NCBI GenBank assembly: GCA_910579925.1
Contig: CAJTVY010000010.1
Location: 36,573-100,572 of the forward strand
Source of the DNA: an uncultured Dorea sp.
GTDB taxonomy: Bacteria > Bacillota > Clostridia > Lachnospirales > Lachnospiraceae
Direction of reading: 5' to 3'
DNA length: 64,000 bases
The position numbers and the translations under genes were made by a program. This document shows, piece after piece, positions 25,464 to 33,702 of the stretch (positions are counted from its first letter, which is position 1; each line of letters opens with the position of its first letter). The notes under the pieces are model-generated. The model saw only the letters and a list, made by a program, of their open reading frames with translations. It made no database searches and was not told the DNA's origin.

Positions 25464-25569
25464 AATTGCTAAAAATTGAATACTGTAAAATAGTAAAAAA
25501 TATTTGCGAAAAAAGCTGAGGATTAGGCTCAACATGCAAGAAATTAATAACAATAGGAGGAAAATGTAA

Positions 25570-26565
25570 ATGCTTAAAAACAAGACGATTGTCGTGACGG
25601 GTGGTACTGGTTCTTTTGGGAACACATTTGTGCCGATGACTTTGAAAAAATACAATCCGAGGAAGATTATCATTTACAGCCGAGACGAGATGAAACAATG
25701 GAACATGGCGAAAAAATTCCAAGGGGATTCTCGCATTCGGTTTTTTATTGGAGATGTACGTGATAAGGATAGACTATATAGAGCATTAGATGGCGTAGAT
25801 TATGTAGTGCATGCTGCTGCTACAAAGATTGTTCCTACTGCTGAATACAACCCGTTCGAGTGCATTAAAACGAATGTTAATGGAGCAATGAATCTTATCG
25901 ATGCCTGTATTGATAAAGGTGTTAAGCGACTCGTTGCGCTTTCTACGGATAAAGCAAGTTCGCCGGTAAATTTATATGGGGCCACGAAACTTTGCTCCGA
26001 TAAGATTTTTATCGCCGGTAATTCTTATTCGGGCGGCAGAACCAAATTTGCTGTTGTTCGCTATGGAAATGTAATGGGTTCTCGTGGATCCGTTATTCCG
26101 CTTTTCCTTGAAACCGCTAAAAGTGGTAAGCTAACTATCACAGATAAACGTATGACTCGTTTCATGATTTCCTTAGAACAGGGCGTTGAGCTGGTATGGC
26201 ATGCATTTGAGGATATGGAAGGTGGTGAAATTTATGTTAAAAAGATTCCTTCTATGAACATCTGTGACATTGCCGCATCTGTGGATGCAAACGCTGAACA
26301 GATCGAGATTGGTAGTCGTCCTGGTGAGAAGCTTCATGAGCAGATGATTGGCGTTGAGGATGCACACTTTACATATGAATATCCTAAGCACTTTAAGATC
26401 CTTCCTCAGATATGTGAGTGGGGTCCGTTCAAGGCCATGATTAAGGGGGGCAGGCAGGTCCCGGAGGGATTCAGCTATACATCGGATAATAATAATGAAT
26501 GGATGACGATTCCTCAGCTTCGGGAATGGATTGAAAAGAATAAAGTCAAGATTGGAAGCATATAA
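25570..26565 (+). CDS. pseB: UDP-N-acetylglucosamine 4,6-dehydratase (inverting), pseudaminic acid step 1
   Basis: PseB converts UDP-GlcNAc to UDP-2-acetamido-2,6-dideoxy-L-arabino-hexos-4-ulose. The protein has the NAD(P) loop VTGGTGSFG, then SRDEMKQWNM, ALSTDKASSPVNLYGATK (YxxxK) and the C-terminal RPGEKLHEQMI, all typical of PseB/FlaA1 short forms. At 331 residues it is normal length. GGAGG precedes ATG 25570. It opens the pseudaminic acid block, followed 17 bases later by pseC. Confidence 0.93.
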   Translation: MLKNKTIVVTGGTGSFGNTFVPMTLKKYNPRKIIIYSRDEMKQWNMAKKFQGDSRIRFFIGDVRDKDRLYRALDGVDYVVHAAATKIVPTAEYNPFECIKTNVNGAMNLIDACIDKGVKRLVALSTDKASSPVNLYGATKLCSDKIFIAGNSYSGGRTKFAVVRYGNVMGSRGSVIPLFLETAKSGKLTITDKRMTRFMISLEQGVELVWHAFEDMEGGEIYVKKIPSMNICDIAASVDANAEQIEIGSRPGEKLHEQMIGVEDAHFTYEYPKHFKILPQICEWGPFKAMIKGGRQVPEGFSYTSDNNNEWMTIPQLREWIEKNKVKIGSI

Positions 26566-26582
26566 AAAACGGAGGTAACAAA

Positions 26583-27776
26583 GTGAAAGAGTTAGCCATT
26601 AACGGTGGTAAGCCTGTATTTGAGAAAAAGATTGGCTATGGTCATCAGTATATTGACGATGCAGACATTCGGGCGGTTGTCGATGTCCTTAAAAGTGACT
26701 TCCTGACTTGTGGTCCGAAGATTGATGAAGCTGAGGCAAAACTGTGTGAGGTTACAGGGGCTAAACACGCCGTGCTGATTGCAAATGGTACGGCTGCACT
26801 TCACGCCGCAGCCTATGCTGCCGGTATCAGTCCCGGAGATGAAGTAATCACAACGCCTATTACCTTTGTTGCATCAGCAAACTGTGCTTTGTACTGTGGA
26901 GGAATCCCAGTATTTGCGGATATCAATCCGGAAACCTATAATATTGATCCAGATGATATCGAGAGGAAGATTACAGATAAGACCAAGGCAGTTGTAGCTG
27001 TTGACTTTACCGGCCAGGCAGTTGAGATTGACAGGATCAGGGAGATCTGTGATAAGCATAACCTGATCTTTATCGAAGATGCGGCACATTCTCTCGGAAC
27101 CAAGTACAATGGAAAGCCTGTCGGCAGCTTGGCAGATATGACAGAGTTTAGCTTTCATCCTGTGAAGACATGCACTGCAGGCGAGGGCGGAGCGATAACC
27201 ACGAACGACGATGAGCTCTATGAGAAGCTCATTCTCTTCCGCACTCATGGTATTACAAGGGTTCAGGAATGGATGGATAAGGAATCTGAAGGCGGCTGGT
27301 ACTATCAGCAGGTCGATCTCGGCTATAACTATCGCATGACTGATATCCAGGCAGCATTACTTTCTTCACAACTTGATAAGCTCGATATTTTTTCGGCGAA
27401 AAGGAAACAGCTTGTGAAACGTTACGATGAGGTGTTTGCAGATGTTCCTGAGTTAACCGTTCAGAAAGAGATCAAGGAATCTGATACCGTTCGCCATCTG
27501 TACATTATTCAGCTAAATACCGAAATGCTGAAGTGTAGCAGACGGGAAGTGTTTGATGCGCTTCAGGCAGAAGGTGTTGGCGTGAATGTACACTACATTC
27601 CGGCTTACGCCTTCCCGTACTATCAGAAGCTCGGATACAAGATGGGAAGCTGCCAGAATGCGGACAAGCTGTATGAACGGATTATTTCCATCCCCTTGTT
27701 TTACTCTATGACCAACGAAGATCAGGATAAAGTTGTTGAAGCCATAAAGAAAGTTATCGATTACTATAGGAAGTAA
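26583..27776 (+). CDS. pseC: UDP-4-amino-4,6-dideoxy-N-acetyl-beta-L-altrosamine transaminase
   Basis: PseC aminates the PseB product at C4 using PLP. The 397-residue DegT/DnrJ protein has LIANGTAALHAAAYAAGI, FIEDAAHSLGTKYNG and the PLP Lys in FSFHPVKTCTAGEGGAI, the last being the PseC-type motif. It starts at GTG 26583, which lies 7-8 bases after GGAGG. The next gene, pseF, begins 6 bases after its stop. Confidence 0.93.
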   Translation: MKELAINGGKPVFEKKIGYGHQYIDDADIRAVVDVLKSDFLTCGPKIDEAEAKLCEVTGAKHAVLIANGTAALHAAAYAAGISPGDEVITTPITFVASANCALYCGGIPVFADINPETYNIDPDDIERKITDKTKAVVAVDFTGQAVEIDRIREICDKHNLIFIEDAAHSLGTKYNGKPVGSLADMTEFSFHPVKTCTAGEGGAITTNDDELYEKLILFRTHGITRVQEWMDKESEGGWYYQQVDLGYNYRMTDIQAALLSSQLDKLDIFSAKRKQLVKRYDEVFADVPELTVQKEIKESDTVRHLYIIQLNTEMLKCSRREVFDALQAEGVGVNVHYIPAYAFPYYQKLGYKMGSCQNADKLYERIISIPLFYSMTNEDQDKVVEAIKKVIDYYRK

Positions 27777-27782
27777 AGAAGA

Positions 27783-28478
27783 ATGAATTCAATTGCAATA
27801 ATCACAGCGCGTGGTGGTTCGAAAAGGATCCCTAAGAAGAACATTAAAGAGTTTTGCGGAAAGCCTATCATTGCATATAGCATACAAGCAGCTATAGATA
27901 GTGGATTGTTTGAAGAGATTATGGTGTCAACTGACTCTGAGGAGATTGCCGGGATTGCCAGGCAATATGGAGCGCAGGTTCCGTTTATGCGCTCAGAAGC
28001 TACATCAGACGATTACGCTGATACAACGGATGTATTAAATGAGGTCATTGATGAATATGGTAAAGTGGGTCGGACTTTTGATTTTTTTTGCTGCATTTAT
28101 CCAACAGCTCCATTTGTAACAGCAAAGAAACTGAAAGAAAGCTTTTCCCTTCTGTCAGAAACTGATGTGTACAATGTCATTCCGATGGTCCCATTTTCTT
28201 TCCCTCCGCAAAGAGGAATGATTAAGGAGGGAAAGTATATCATACCAGCGTATCCAGAACATATCAATAAACGTTCCCAAGATCTTGATGAAATACTTCA
28301 CGATTGTGGTCAATTTTACTGGTGCAAAACATCGGCTTTTATTGAAAATCCTAATTTTCTTGCAAACCATACTGTTCCATTTTTAGTGCCGGAAACAGAG
28401 GTGCAGGACATTGATAATCAAAGCGACTGGGAATTAGCAGAGGCGAAGTATAAATATATGAAGGAAAAGGGCGTATGA
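27783..28478 (+). CDS. pseF: Pseudaminic acid cytidylyltransferase
   Basis: PseF activates pseudaminic acid with CTP to CMP-Pse. The 231-residue protein shows IITARGGSKRIPKKNIK, VSTDSEEIAGIA and FCCIYPTAPFVTAKKL. It ends with the CQFYW-like DCGQFYWCKTSAF segment, as in CMP-sugar synthetases of this branch. It overlaps pseI by 4 bases. The product would be the donor for a nonulosonic acid transferase that is not obvious in the cluster. Confidence 0.93.
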   Translation: MNSIAIITARGGSKRIPKKNIKEFCGKPIIAYSIQAAIDSGLFEEIMVSTDSEEIAGIARQYGAQVPFMRSEATSDDYADTTDVLNEVIDEYGKVGRTFDFFCCIYPTAPFVTAKKLKESFSLLSETDVYNVIPMVPFSFPPQRGMIKEGKYIIPAYPEHINKRSQDLDEILHDCGQFYWCKTSAFIENPNFLANHTVPFLVPETEVQDIDNQSDWELAEAKYKYMKEKGV

Positions 28479-29530
28479 ATACATTTGATATTAATGGAAA
28501 GAAAATCGGAGAGGGTTGTGAACCATTTATTATAGCGGAAGCAGGAATTAACCATAACGGGGATATAAGTCTTGCTAAAAAGATGGTGATTGCAGCCCGA
28601 AATGCCGGAGCAGACGCAGTGAAGTTTCAGACATTCTATGCAAAGGACTTCATTCAAGACCGTTCAGTGACTTATACCTATAAATCTCAGGGGAAAGAAA
28701 TTACAGAACCCATTATTGATATGTTTGAACGTTCAGAACTAACTGAAGATGAGTGGAGAGAACTGAAGCAGTTCTGCGATAATGAGGGCATTCTCTTTCT
28801 GTCAACGGCGGGAAATGTGTCAGACTTTGAACTATTGCTTTCTATTGGTGTAAAAGCAGTAAAAGTCGGATCTGATGATTTCGTGAATATTCCACTTATA
28901 AGAAGATATGCAAAAGAAAACATTCCTCTGCTGCTCTCCTGCGGAATGGCGACTGAGGATGAAATAGATCTTACATTAAAAAATGCCGGACTGTTCAATG
29001 GCAAAGATATGTGTCTGTTCCTATGTACATCACAGTATCCGACACCTCCTGAAGATGTGAACGTAAGAAAACTTGCCACTTTACAGAATAAGTATCCAGA
29101 CTTAGTAGTGGGCTTATCAGATCACACACAGGGCAGTACTGCTGCATGCATGGCAGTAGCTCTAGGCGCAAAGATATTTGAAAAACATTTTACATTGGAT
29201 CACGATCTTCCCGGACCTGATCACTGGTTCTCAGAGACTCCGGAGACATTAAAGGCATGGGCCGACAGCATCAGAGAAGCATATCGTATGCTTGGCAGTG
29301 CAAAATTAAAACCTACAGATGTTGAGATGAAACAGAGGTATGAATATCATCGTTCCGTCACTACAGCAGTTGCTATTCGGGCAGGAGAATTGTTTACTAA
29401 AGACAACCTGTGTATGAGAAGGCCTGGTGATGGTCTGCCTGCAAGTAAGTGGGATGACATTATAGGGAAAAGGGCAACAAGAAACATTGAAAAGAATGTT
29501 CAAATCAGTTGGGAGGATATAGATGGATAG
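28475..29530 (+). CDS. pseI: Pseudaminic acid synthase (NeuB family)
   Basis: PseI condenses the 6-deoxy-AltdiNAc sugar with phosphoenolpyruvate to form pseudaminic acid. The 351-residue protein has the NeuB barrel (PFIIAEAGINHNGD, FLSTAGNVSDFELL, LSDHTQGSTAACMAVALGA, FEKHFTLD) and a C-terminal SAF/antifreeze-like domain (from about 285, RSVTTAVAIRAGELFT). It overlaps pseF by 4 and the next gene by 8 bases, so the module is translationally coupled. Confidence 0.93.
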   Translation: MNTFDINGKKIGEGCEPFIIAEAGINHNGDISLAKKMVIAARNAGADAVKFQTFYAKDFIQDRSVTYTYKSQGKEITEPIIDMFERSELTEDEWRELKQFCDNEGILFLSTAGNVSDFELLLSIGVKAVKVGSDDFVNIPLIRRYAKENIPLLLSCGMATEDEIDLTLKNAGLFNGKDMCLFLCTSQYPTPPEDVNVRKLATLQNKYPDLVVGLSDHTQGSTAACMAVALGAKIFEKHFTLDHDLPGPDHWFSETPETLKAWADSIREAYRMLGSAKLKPTDVEMKQRYEYHRSVTTAVAIRAGELFTKDNLCMRRPGDGLPASKWDDIIGKRATRNIEKNVQISWEDIDG

Positions 29531-29978
29531 GACAAAGTTCCAGAAACTATTTACAGACCTGACAGATATCCCTCAAAATTCATATCATCCACTTGTATGG
29601 ATTGGTGGGGAACCGGAAATAGGGGAAAATGTATATATAGGTGGCATGTCAGAGGTATATGCAAAAGGGGCGAAGGTAGTCATTGGCGATAACTGTGATA
29701 TAGCTTCATTTGTAGTTATTAACTGTTCTGACTCGCACAAAAAGACAATCGGTATTGCTGATGCAATAGAAAGAAAAAATATTATTATCGAAAACAATGT
29801 GTATATTGGCACACAAAGCTATATAGGTGGTGGAGTTCATATAGGACACCATTCGGTAGTCGGTGCAGGAACAATTGTCAGAGAAGGCGATTATCCGCCA
29901 TATAGCTTGATCGTAGGTAATCCTGCTGTTGTAAAGCCTGGGTACTACAAAAATCGGGGGGGGGGGATAGCAGATTAG
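29523..29978 (+). CDS. Hexapeptide-repeat acetyltransferase with a poly-G 3' end
   Basis: The 151-residue left-handed beta-helix protein (IGENVYIGGMSEVYAKGAKV, ENNVYIGTQSYIGGGVHIGH, VVGAGTIV, VGNPAVVKPG) resembles NeuD/PglD-type sugar acetyltransferases. It may replace the GNAT-type PseH in the Pse pathway, which is not present beside pseI. The fold is complete before the last codons. An 11-G run at 29956-29966 sets the C-terminus: the present length ends at TAG 29976-29978, 10 Gs would stop within the run's edge, and 12 Gs (or 9) would add 19 codons and stop at a TGA overlapping the next start. It overlaps pseI by 8 bases. Confidence 0.85.
   Translation: MDRTKFQKLFTDLTDIPQNSYHPLVWIGGEPEIGENVYIGGMSEVYAKGAKVVIGDNCDIASFVVINCSDSHKKTIGIADAIERKNIIIENNVYIGTQSYIGGGVHIGHHSVVGAGTIVREGDYPPYSLIVGNPAVVKPGYYKNRGGGIAD
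29956..29966 (+). repeat. Homopolymer G11 tract, predicted slippage site
   Basis: Eleven consecutive G lie at the 3' end of the acyltransferase gene in otherwise AT-rich DNA. A change of one base changes the C-terminus and the distance between its stop codon and the formyltransferase start at 30022 (stop 44 bases upstream at present; ATGA overlap at G12 or G9). Confidence 0.85.
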
Positions 29979-30021
29979 CTATATTCCTTGTTGTCACATC
30001 TATGCAGCAGGTGGTGGCGGC

Positions 30022-30627
30022 ATGAAAATTTTATGTTTATATGGAAATAAATGCGCGCTTGATTTATGGGATTGGCTTGAGTCACAAGGACATACAGTGA
30101 ATAGGTTTAAAGAAAAACTTAATGAGGACTGGCTTCGGGCACAGTCTTTTGATATGGCTATAAGCTATACATATCCATATATAGTCAAGCAGGGTGTTAT
30201 AGATATATTAAATGGAAATATTGTAAATCTTCATACCTCATATCTCCCATTTAATCGCGGCTCGTATCCTAACGTGTGGAGCATCCTTGAAGAAACTCCG
30301 AGAGGAGTGACACTTCACTATATTGATACTGGATTAGATAGTGGAGATATTATTTCTCAAGCTTTGGTTCCAATCAAGGATGGTCAGACATTGCAATCAA
30401 GCTACGATGAACTTGATGAAGTCGCAAAAGATTTGTTCAAATCCTCCTTTGTTTATTATGGCTATTGGAACGATTTGAGAAAGAAACCGAGCGGAAGAGG
30501 AACGTTCCATTCAGACAAACAGCTTTTAGAACTGAAAGACCAATTTGAACAGTGGGACTGGGAAATGAAGGTCGAGGAACTTATCAATTATTTAAAGCGG
30601 AAAAGGAGGAATGAAGAAAATGGTTAG
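30022..30627 (+). CDS. Formyltransferase-family protein
   Basis: The 201-residue protein has the formyltransferase core NLHTSYLPFNRGSYPNVW followed by GVTLHYIDTGLDSGDIISQ. This corresponds to the N/H/D catalytic set of methionyl-tRNA and sugar formyltransferases. It would formylate an amino sugar with N10-formyl-tetrahydrofolate, plausibly a 4-amino or nonulosonate intermediate. It is shorter than tRNA formyltransferases and lacks their C-terminal domain. The start has only a weak GGTGGTGG site, consistent with dependence on translation of the upstream gene, whose stop position is set by the poly-G tract. Confidence 0.83.
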   Translation: MKILCLYGNKCALDLWDWLESQGHTVNRFKEKLNEDWLRAQSFDMAISYTYPYIVKQGVIDILNGNIVNLHTSYLPFNRGSYPNVWSILEETPRGVTLHYIDTGLDSGDIISQALVPIKDGQTLQSSYDELDEVAKDLFKSSFVYYGYWNDLRKKPSGRGTFHSDKQLLELKDQFEQWDWEMKVEELINYLKRKRRNEENG

Positions 30628-31744
30628 AAACCATAAGTTTATTATTGTTGGAGAAGATTACTACAACACATTAGGAGCAATTAGAGCCCTTGGAGTGCAG
30701 GGGATTTATCCGGATTTCTTAGCTGTTAAGTATAAGACGCGCATGGCTTCTATGAGTAAATATGTGAATGTGGTTCACAAGGTTGAAACCCCCAAAGAAG
30801 CCTATGAAGTCCTGCTCAAAGAATATCGTGGACTTGATGTCAAGCCATTTGTCATAACGGCTGCGGATGATGTGCAGGAAATGATTGATAACAATTATGA
30901 AGATCTTAAGAAGAATTTTATCTTATTTAATGCAGGACGCAATGGGCGTATCAATTACTTTATGGATAAAAAAGCTATTCTTAATCTCGCAGAAAAGCAT
31001 GGATTTAATGTTCTTAAGACAGTTGTTGTAGAGAATGGCGTGATACCTGATGGAATTAAATATCCCATAATCACAAAGTCAATCTCACCTAATGTTGGAG
31101 GATGGAAAAAGGATGTTCATATCTGCTATTCAGATGATGAATTGAGAGAAGCTTATAAGAGCATTCAAAGTCCGCAAGTCCTTATTCAAAGATTTATTGA
31201 AAAGAAAAATGAATATTGCCTTGACGGTTTTACAATCAATCAGGGGAGAAAAATGTTTATTCCGACGACCACAACATATAATTATCCTATTCGTGGATAT
31301 TACAGCCCCTACATGACAGTGTATCCGCTCGGAGATAAGGATCTGGAGAAGAAACTACTAAACATGATGAGCGAGATAGGATTTGAAGGAATATTCTCGA
31401 CTGAATTTTTAGTTGATGGGGATGGGACTTTCTATTTTACAGAGATTAATTTTAGATTTTCGACTTGGGGTTATATTTCTGCAAAGCTTGGTATGAGTAT
31501 TCCTTATTTGTGGGCGGAGGCAACTTTATCTGGAGTTATTAACGATAACTGGTACAAGTCTATTCCGGATAATTATACCGCAATGGTAGAACCAATAGAT
31601 TATGGCAAAAGAGTGGTCGAAGGAAATACCAGTCTTGCCGATTGGCTTATAGATTTTAAGAACACGAATTGCACATTCTATATGGATGAAAAGGATCCAA
31701 TGCCTTTCTACGAAATGGTTGAAAACTGGAAATCCTTAAGTTAA
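30620..31744 (+). CDS. ATP-grasp ligase-like protein (carbamoyl-phosphate synthase-like)
   Basis: The roughly 374-residue protein has an N-terminal Rossmann-like part (KFIIVGEDYYNTLGAIRALG). An ATP-grasp domain follows (YPIITKSISPNV, LIQRFIEKKNEYCLDGF, GIFSTEFLVDGDGTFYFTEINFR with metal ligands E and N). Such proteins activate a carboxylate as acyl-phosphate and join it to an amine. I chose ATG 30620 because GGAGG at 30605-30609 is too close to the in-frame ATG 30611. It overlaps the formyltransferase gene by 8 bases. Its partners downstream are a BCCT-like membrane protein and a PIG-L deacetylase. Confidence 0.8.
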   Translation: MVRNHKFIIVGEDYYNTLGAIRALGVQGIYPDFLAVKYKTRMASMSKYVNVVHKVETPKEAYEVLLKEYRGLDVKPFVITAADDVQEMIDNNYEDLKKNFILFNAGRNGRINYFMDKKAILNLAEKHGFNVLKTVVVENGVIPDGIKYPIITKSISPNVGGWKKDVHICYSDDELREAYKSIQSPQVLIQRFIEKKNEYCLDGFTINQGRKMFIPTTTTYNYPIRGYYSPYMTVYPLGDKDLEKKLLNMMSEIGFEGIFSTEFLVDGDGTFYFTEINFRFSTWGYISAKLGMSIPYLWAEATLSGVINDNWYKSIPDNYTAMVEPIDYGKRVVEGNTSLADWLIDFKNTNCTFYMDEKDPMPFYEMVENWKSLS

Positions 31745-31769
31745 TTAATATGCGGAGGCTTAGAAGACC

Positions 31770-32951
31770 ATGGAAACTTTTAACAAAGTAGTCTACTGGA
31801 TAGGCTCATTAACAACATTAGTATGTATTGTTCTTTGCATGGTTCTTTTCTTTACCAAAAAGAGCAGGAATGAGAAGGGGGAGAGAATAGAACTGGATAG
31901 TAAGACGACTGAAAAACCATGGTCTCTTGGCACATGGATAGCTGGCGTGTTTGTTGCCGGTACTGGTGTTGCTTTAATGTATGCACCAGGGGACTTGGTC
32001 GGCTACATCAAGGAAGGACTGAATCCTGTAGAGTCTATCACAATGGTGGCGCTGCTAAATGGCGCTCCTGTGTGGGCATTATATTCAATCATGGGCCTGT
32101 GGTACATGAAACATGTGGATTCTAAGATTGGTAAGATTGCGGCAATGCTGTCTACCGTCCTCGGTATGTCAATCTCTCTATGGACAGGCATGAACACAGT
32201 GGCAAGGTTCATCGGCTTAAACTTCCCTGGTCTCAAATTTATGCTGGCTGCCATTACTGTTATGCTTGCCATGATATCAGCAAAGAGAAATCTGCTGAAG
32301 GGTATGTCGAAATTGGCGTTCCTTGTGTTTGTATTTGCTTTCTTAGCTGTTCTATCCACGCCGCTTACAGATTTCAATTTCCGTCTGATAGAGGGTGGAA
32401 TCACAGGAACCTTCTGGAAGGAATATTTCTCAGGAGCCACCGCTGCAAGCTGGATTTTCTGGTTCCTTTCCTGGACACCGACGGTTTCAAGATGGTTGGC
32501 ACATATCTCAAAGGGCAGGACGATGAAGGAATATATTGCTGGTACTATGATTCTTCCGACTGTGCTTGCTTTCATCTGGATGGCAGTATCATGGATGTAT
32601 CAAGATGTTATTATGAACTTTAATCTTGCTGATAACATCTCTTCTCTCATCCCTTGTGTCATTTTTATAGCATCGGGCATTCTGTTTGTGACCGGCACAC
32701 TAGATTCTGACTGCAAGGTGTTCACCGAAGACTTGGAAATGATAACTAATGGAAAGTTAAACAGGAAATCCACGATTCCTTATTACGGATTGTTTGTGCT
32801 CTTTGTGTTCAGCCTCTTTATCTCTGGGATAATTACACAGCCGTTTGCGTTTAATGAGTATTCATCATTGATCTTTATGCCGCTAATGATATGGAGCATT
32901 GTTGAGTGTGTGAAGATGGTGGGGATAAAATCAGAAAAGGAGACAAAATAA
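31770..32951 (+). CDS. Divergent BCCT-family (betaine/choline/carnitine transporter-like) membrane protein
   Basis: The 393-residue protein has about ten hydrophobic helices. Residues 50-80 (EKPWSLGTWIAGVFVAGTGV...) align by eye with the BCCT segment written PEFSTFSWFAMLFSAGMGIG. Residues 226-250 (WFLSWTPTVSRWLAHISKGR) match the BCCT helix-8 signature WWISWxPFVGxFxARISRGR. W231, F232 and W235 fall where the quaternary-amine-binding aromatic residues lie. It is shorter than the usual 500 or more residues, lacking N- and C-terminal helices. Transport or another use of the fold is unproven. It overlaps the next gene by one base. Confidence 0.65.
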   Translation: METFNKVVYWIGSLTTLVCIVLCMVLFFTKKSRNEKGERIELDSKTTEKPWSLGTWIAGVFVAGTGVALMYAPGDLVGYIKEGLNPVESITMVALLNGAPVWALYSIMGLWYMKHVDSKIGKIAAMLSTVLGMSISLWTGMNTVARFIGLNFPGLKFMLAAITVMLAMISAKRNLLKGMSKLAFLVFVFAFLAVLSTPLTDFNFRLIEGGITGTFWKEYFSGATAASWIFWFLSWTPTVSRWLAHISKGRTMKEYIAGTMILPTVLAFIWMAVSWMYQDVIMNFNLADNISSLIPCVIFIASGILFVTGTLDSDCKVFTEDLEMITNGKLNRKSTIPYYGLFVLFVFSLFISGIITQPFAFNEYSSLIFMPLMIWSIVECVKMVGIKSEKETK

Positions 32952-33631
32952 TGGAGACAATACTTGTTTTCGCAGCTCATCCCGATGATGAGTTGTTAGG
33001 TCTCGGCGGTACAGTCAGACGATTAACAAACGAGGGAAAGGAGATTCATGCGGTAATCCTTGCAGAAGGTTTAACTTCCAGAAATGACAACAGGTCAGAT
33101 ACTGACAAGAGTGAACTGCTGGAATTACAGGCTGACGCAAGAAAGGCAGCAGATGTGGTTGGATACAAGAGTATCGAGTTCTGTGGACTTCCCGATAATC
33201 GTATGGATAGCGTGGATCTTCTTGATATCATTAAGGTGGTTAGCCGATTTATAGAAAAATATGACCCTGATACGATTTTTACGCATCATCATGGCGACCT
33301 AAATATTGATCATAGAAGAACATGCGAAGCAGTACTTACTGCATGTCGTCCGATAAAAGGGAATAGAGTCAAGAGAATCTATGGATTTGAGACACCGAGT
33401 TCTACAGAATGGAACTATTCTTATGAAGATCCTTTCCTGCCCACAGTTTTCTTTGATGTGACTGATACCTTGGAAGCGAAGGTGAAGGGAATGGCATGTT
33501 ATCGGACTGAATCAACTACTTACCCACATCCCAGGAGTGCTGAAGCATTAAGAACTCTGGGCAGATATAGAGGTAGCAATGTTGGATTTGGAAAGGCCGA
33601 AGCTTTTATGCTGATGCGAGAGTTAATCTAA
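32951..33631 (+). CDS. PIG-L-family deacetylase
   Basis: The 226-residue protein starts METILVFAAHPDDELLGLGG, with the zinc-binding AHPDDE motif. It carries the third zinc His in HHGDLNIDHRRTCEAV. PIG-L/LmbE enzymes remove the N-acetyl group from amino sugars to free an amine. The ATG at 32951 overlaps the stop of the BCCT-like gene (TAATG) and has AAAGGAG upstream; longer frames reach into that gene. It may expose the amine that the ATP-grasp or formyltransferase enzymes then acylate (inference). Confidence 0.88.
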   Translation: METILVFAAHPDDELLGLGGTVRRLTNEGKEIHAVILAEGLTSRNDNRSDTDKSELLELQADARKAADVVGYKSIEFCGLPDNRMDSVDLLDIIKVVSRFIEKYDPDTIFTHHHGDLNIDHRRTCEAVLTACRPIKGNRVKRIYGFETPSSTEWNYSYEDPFLPTVFFDVTDTLEAKVKGMACYRTESTTYPHPRSAEALRTLGRYRGSNVGFGKAEAFMLMRELI

Positions 33632-33702
33632 GAAATATAGAACATATTATTGAGCGAATCATCATATGGGTTGTATATCTTACTAAAGGATAATTGAAGC
33701 TT

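Noticed and set aside
26442..26447. Short G6 runs (also near 23216, 38976 and 60902) as further slippage sites
   Set aside because: Six G are too short to expect frequent slippage and all lie in intact frames.
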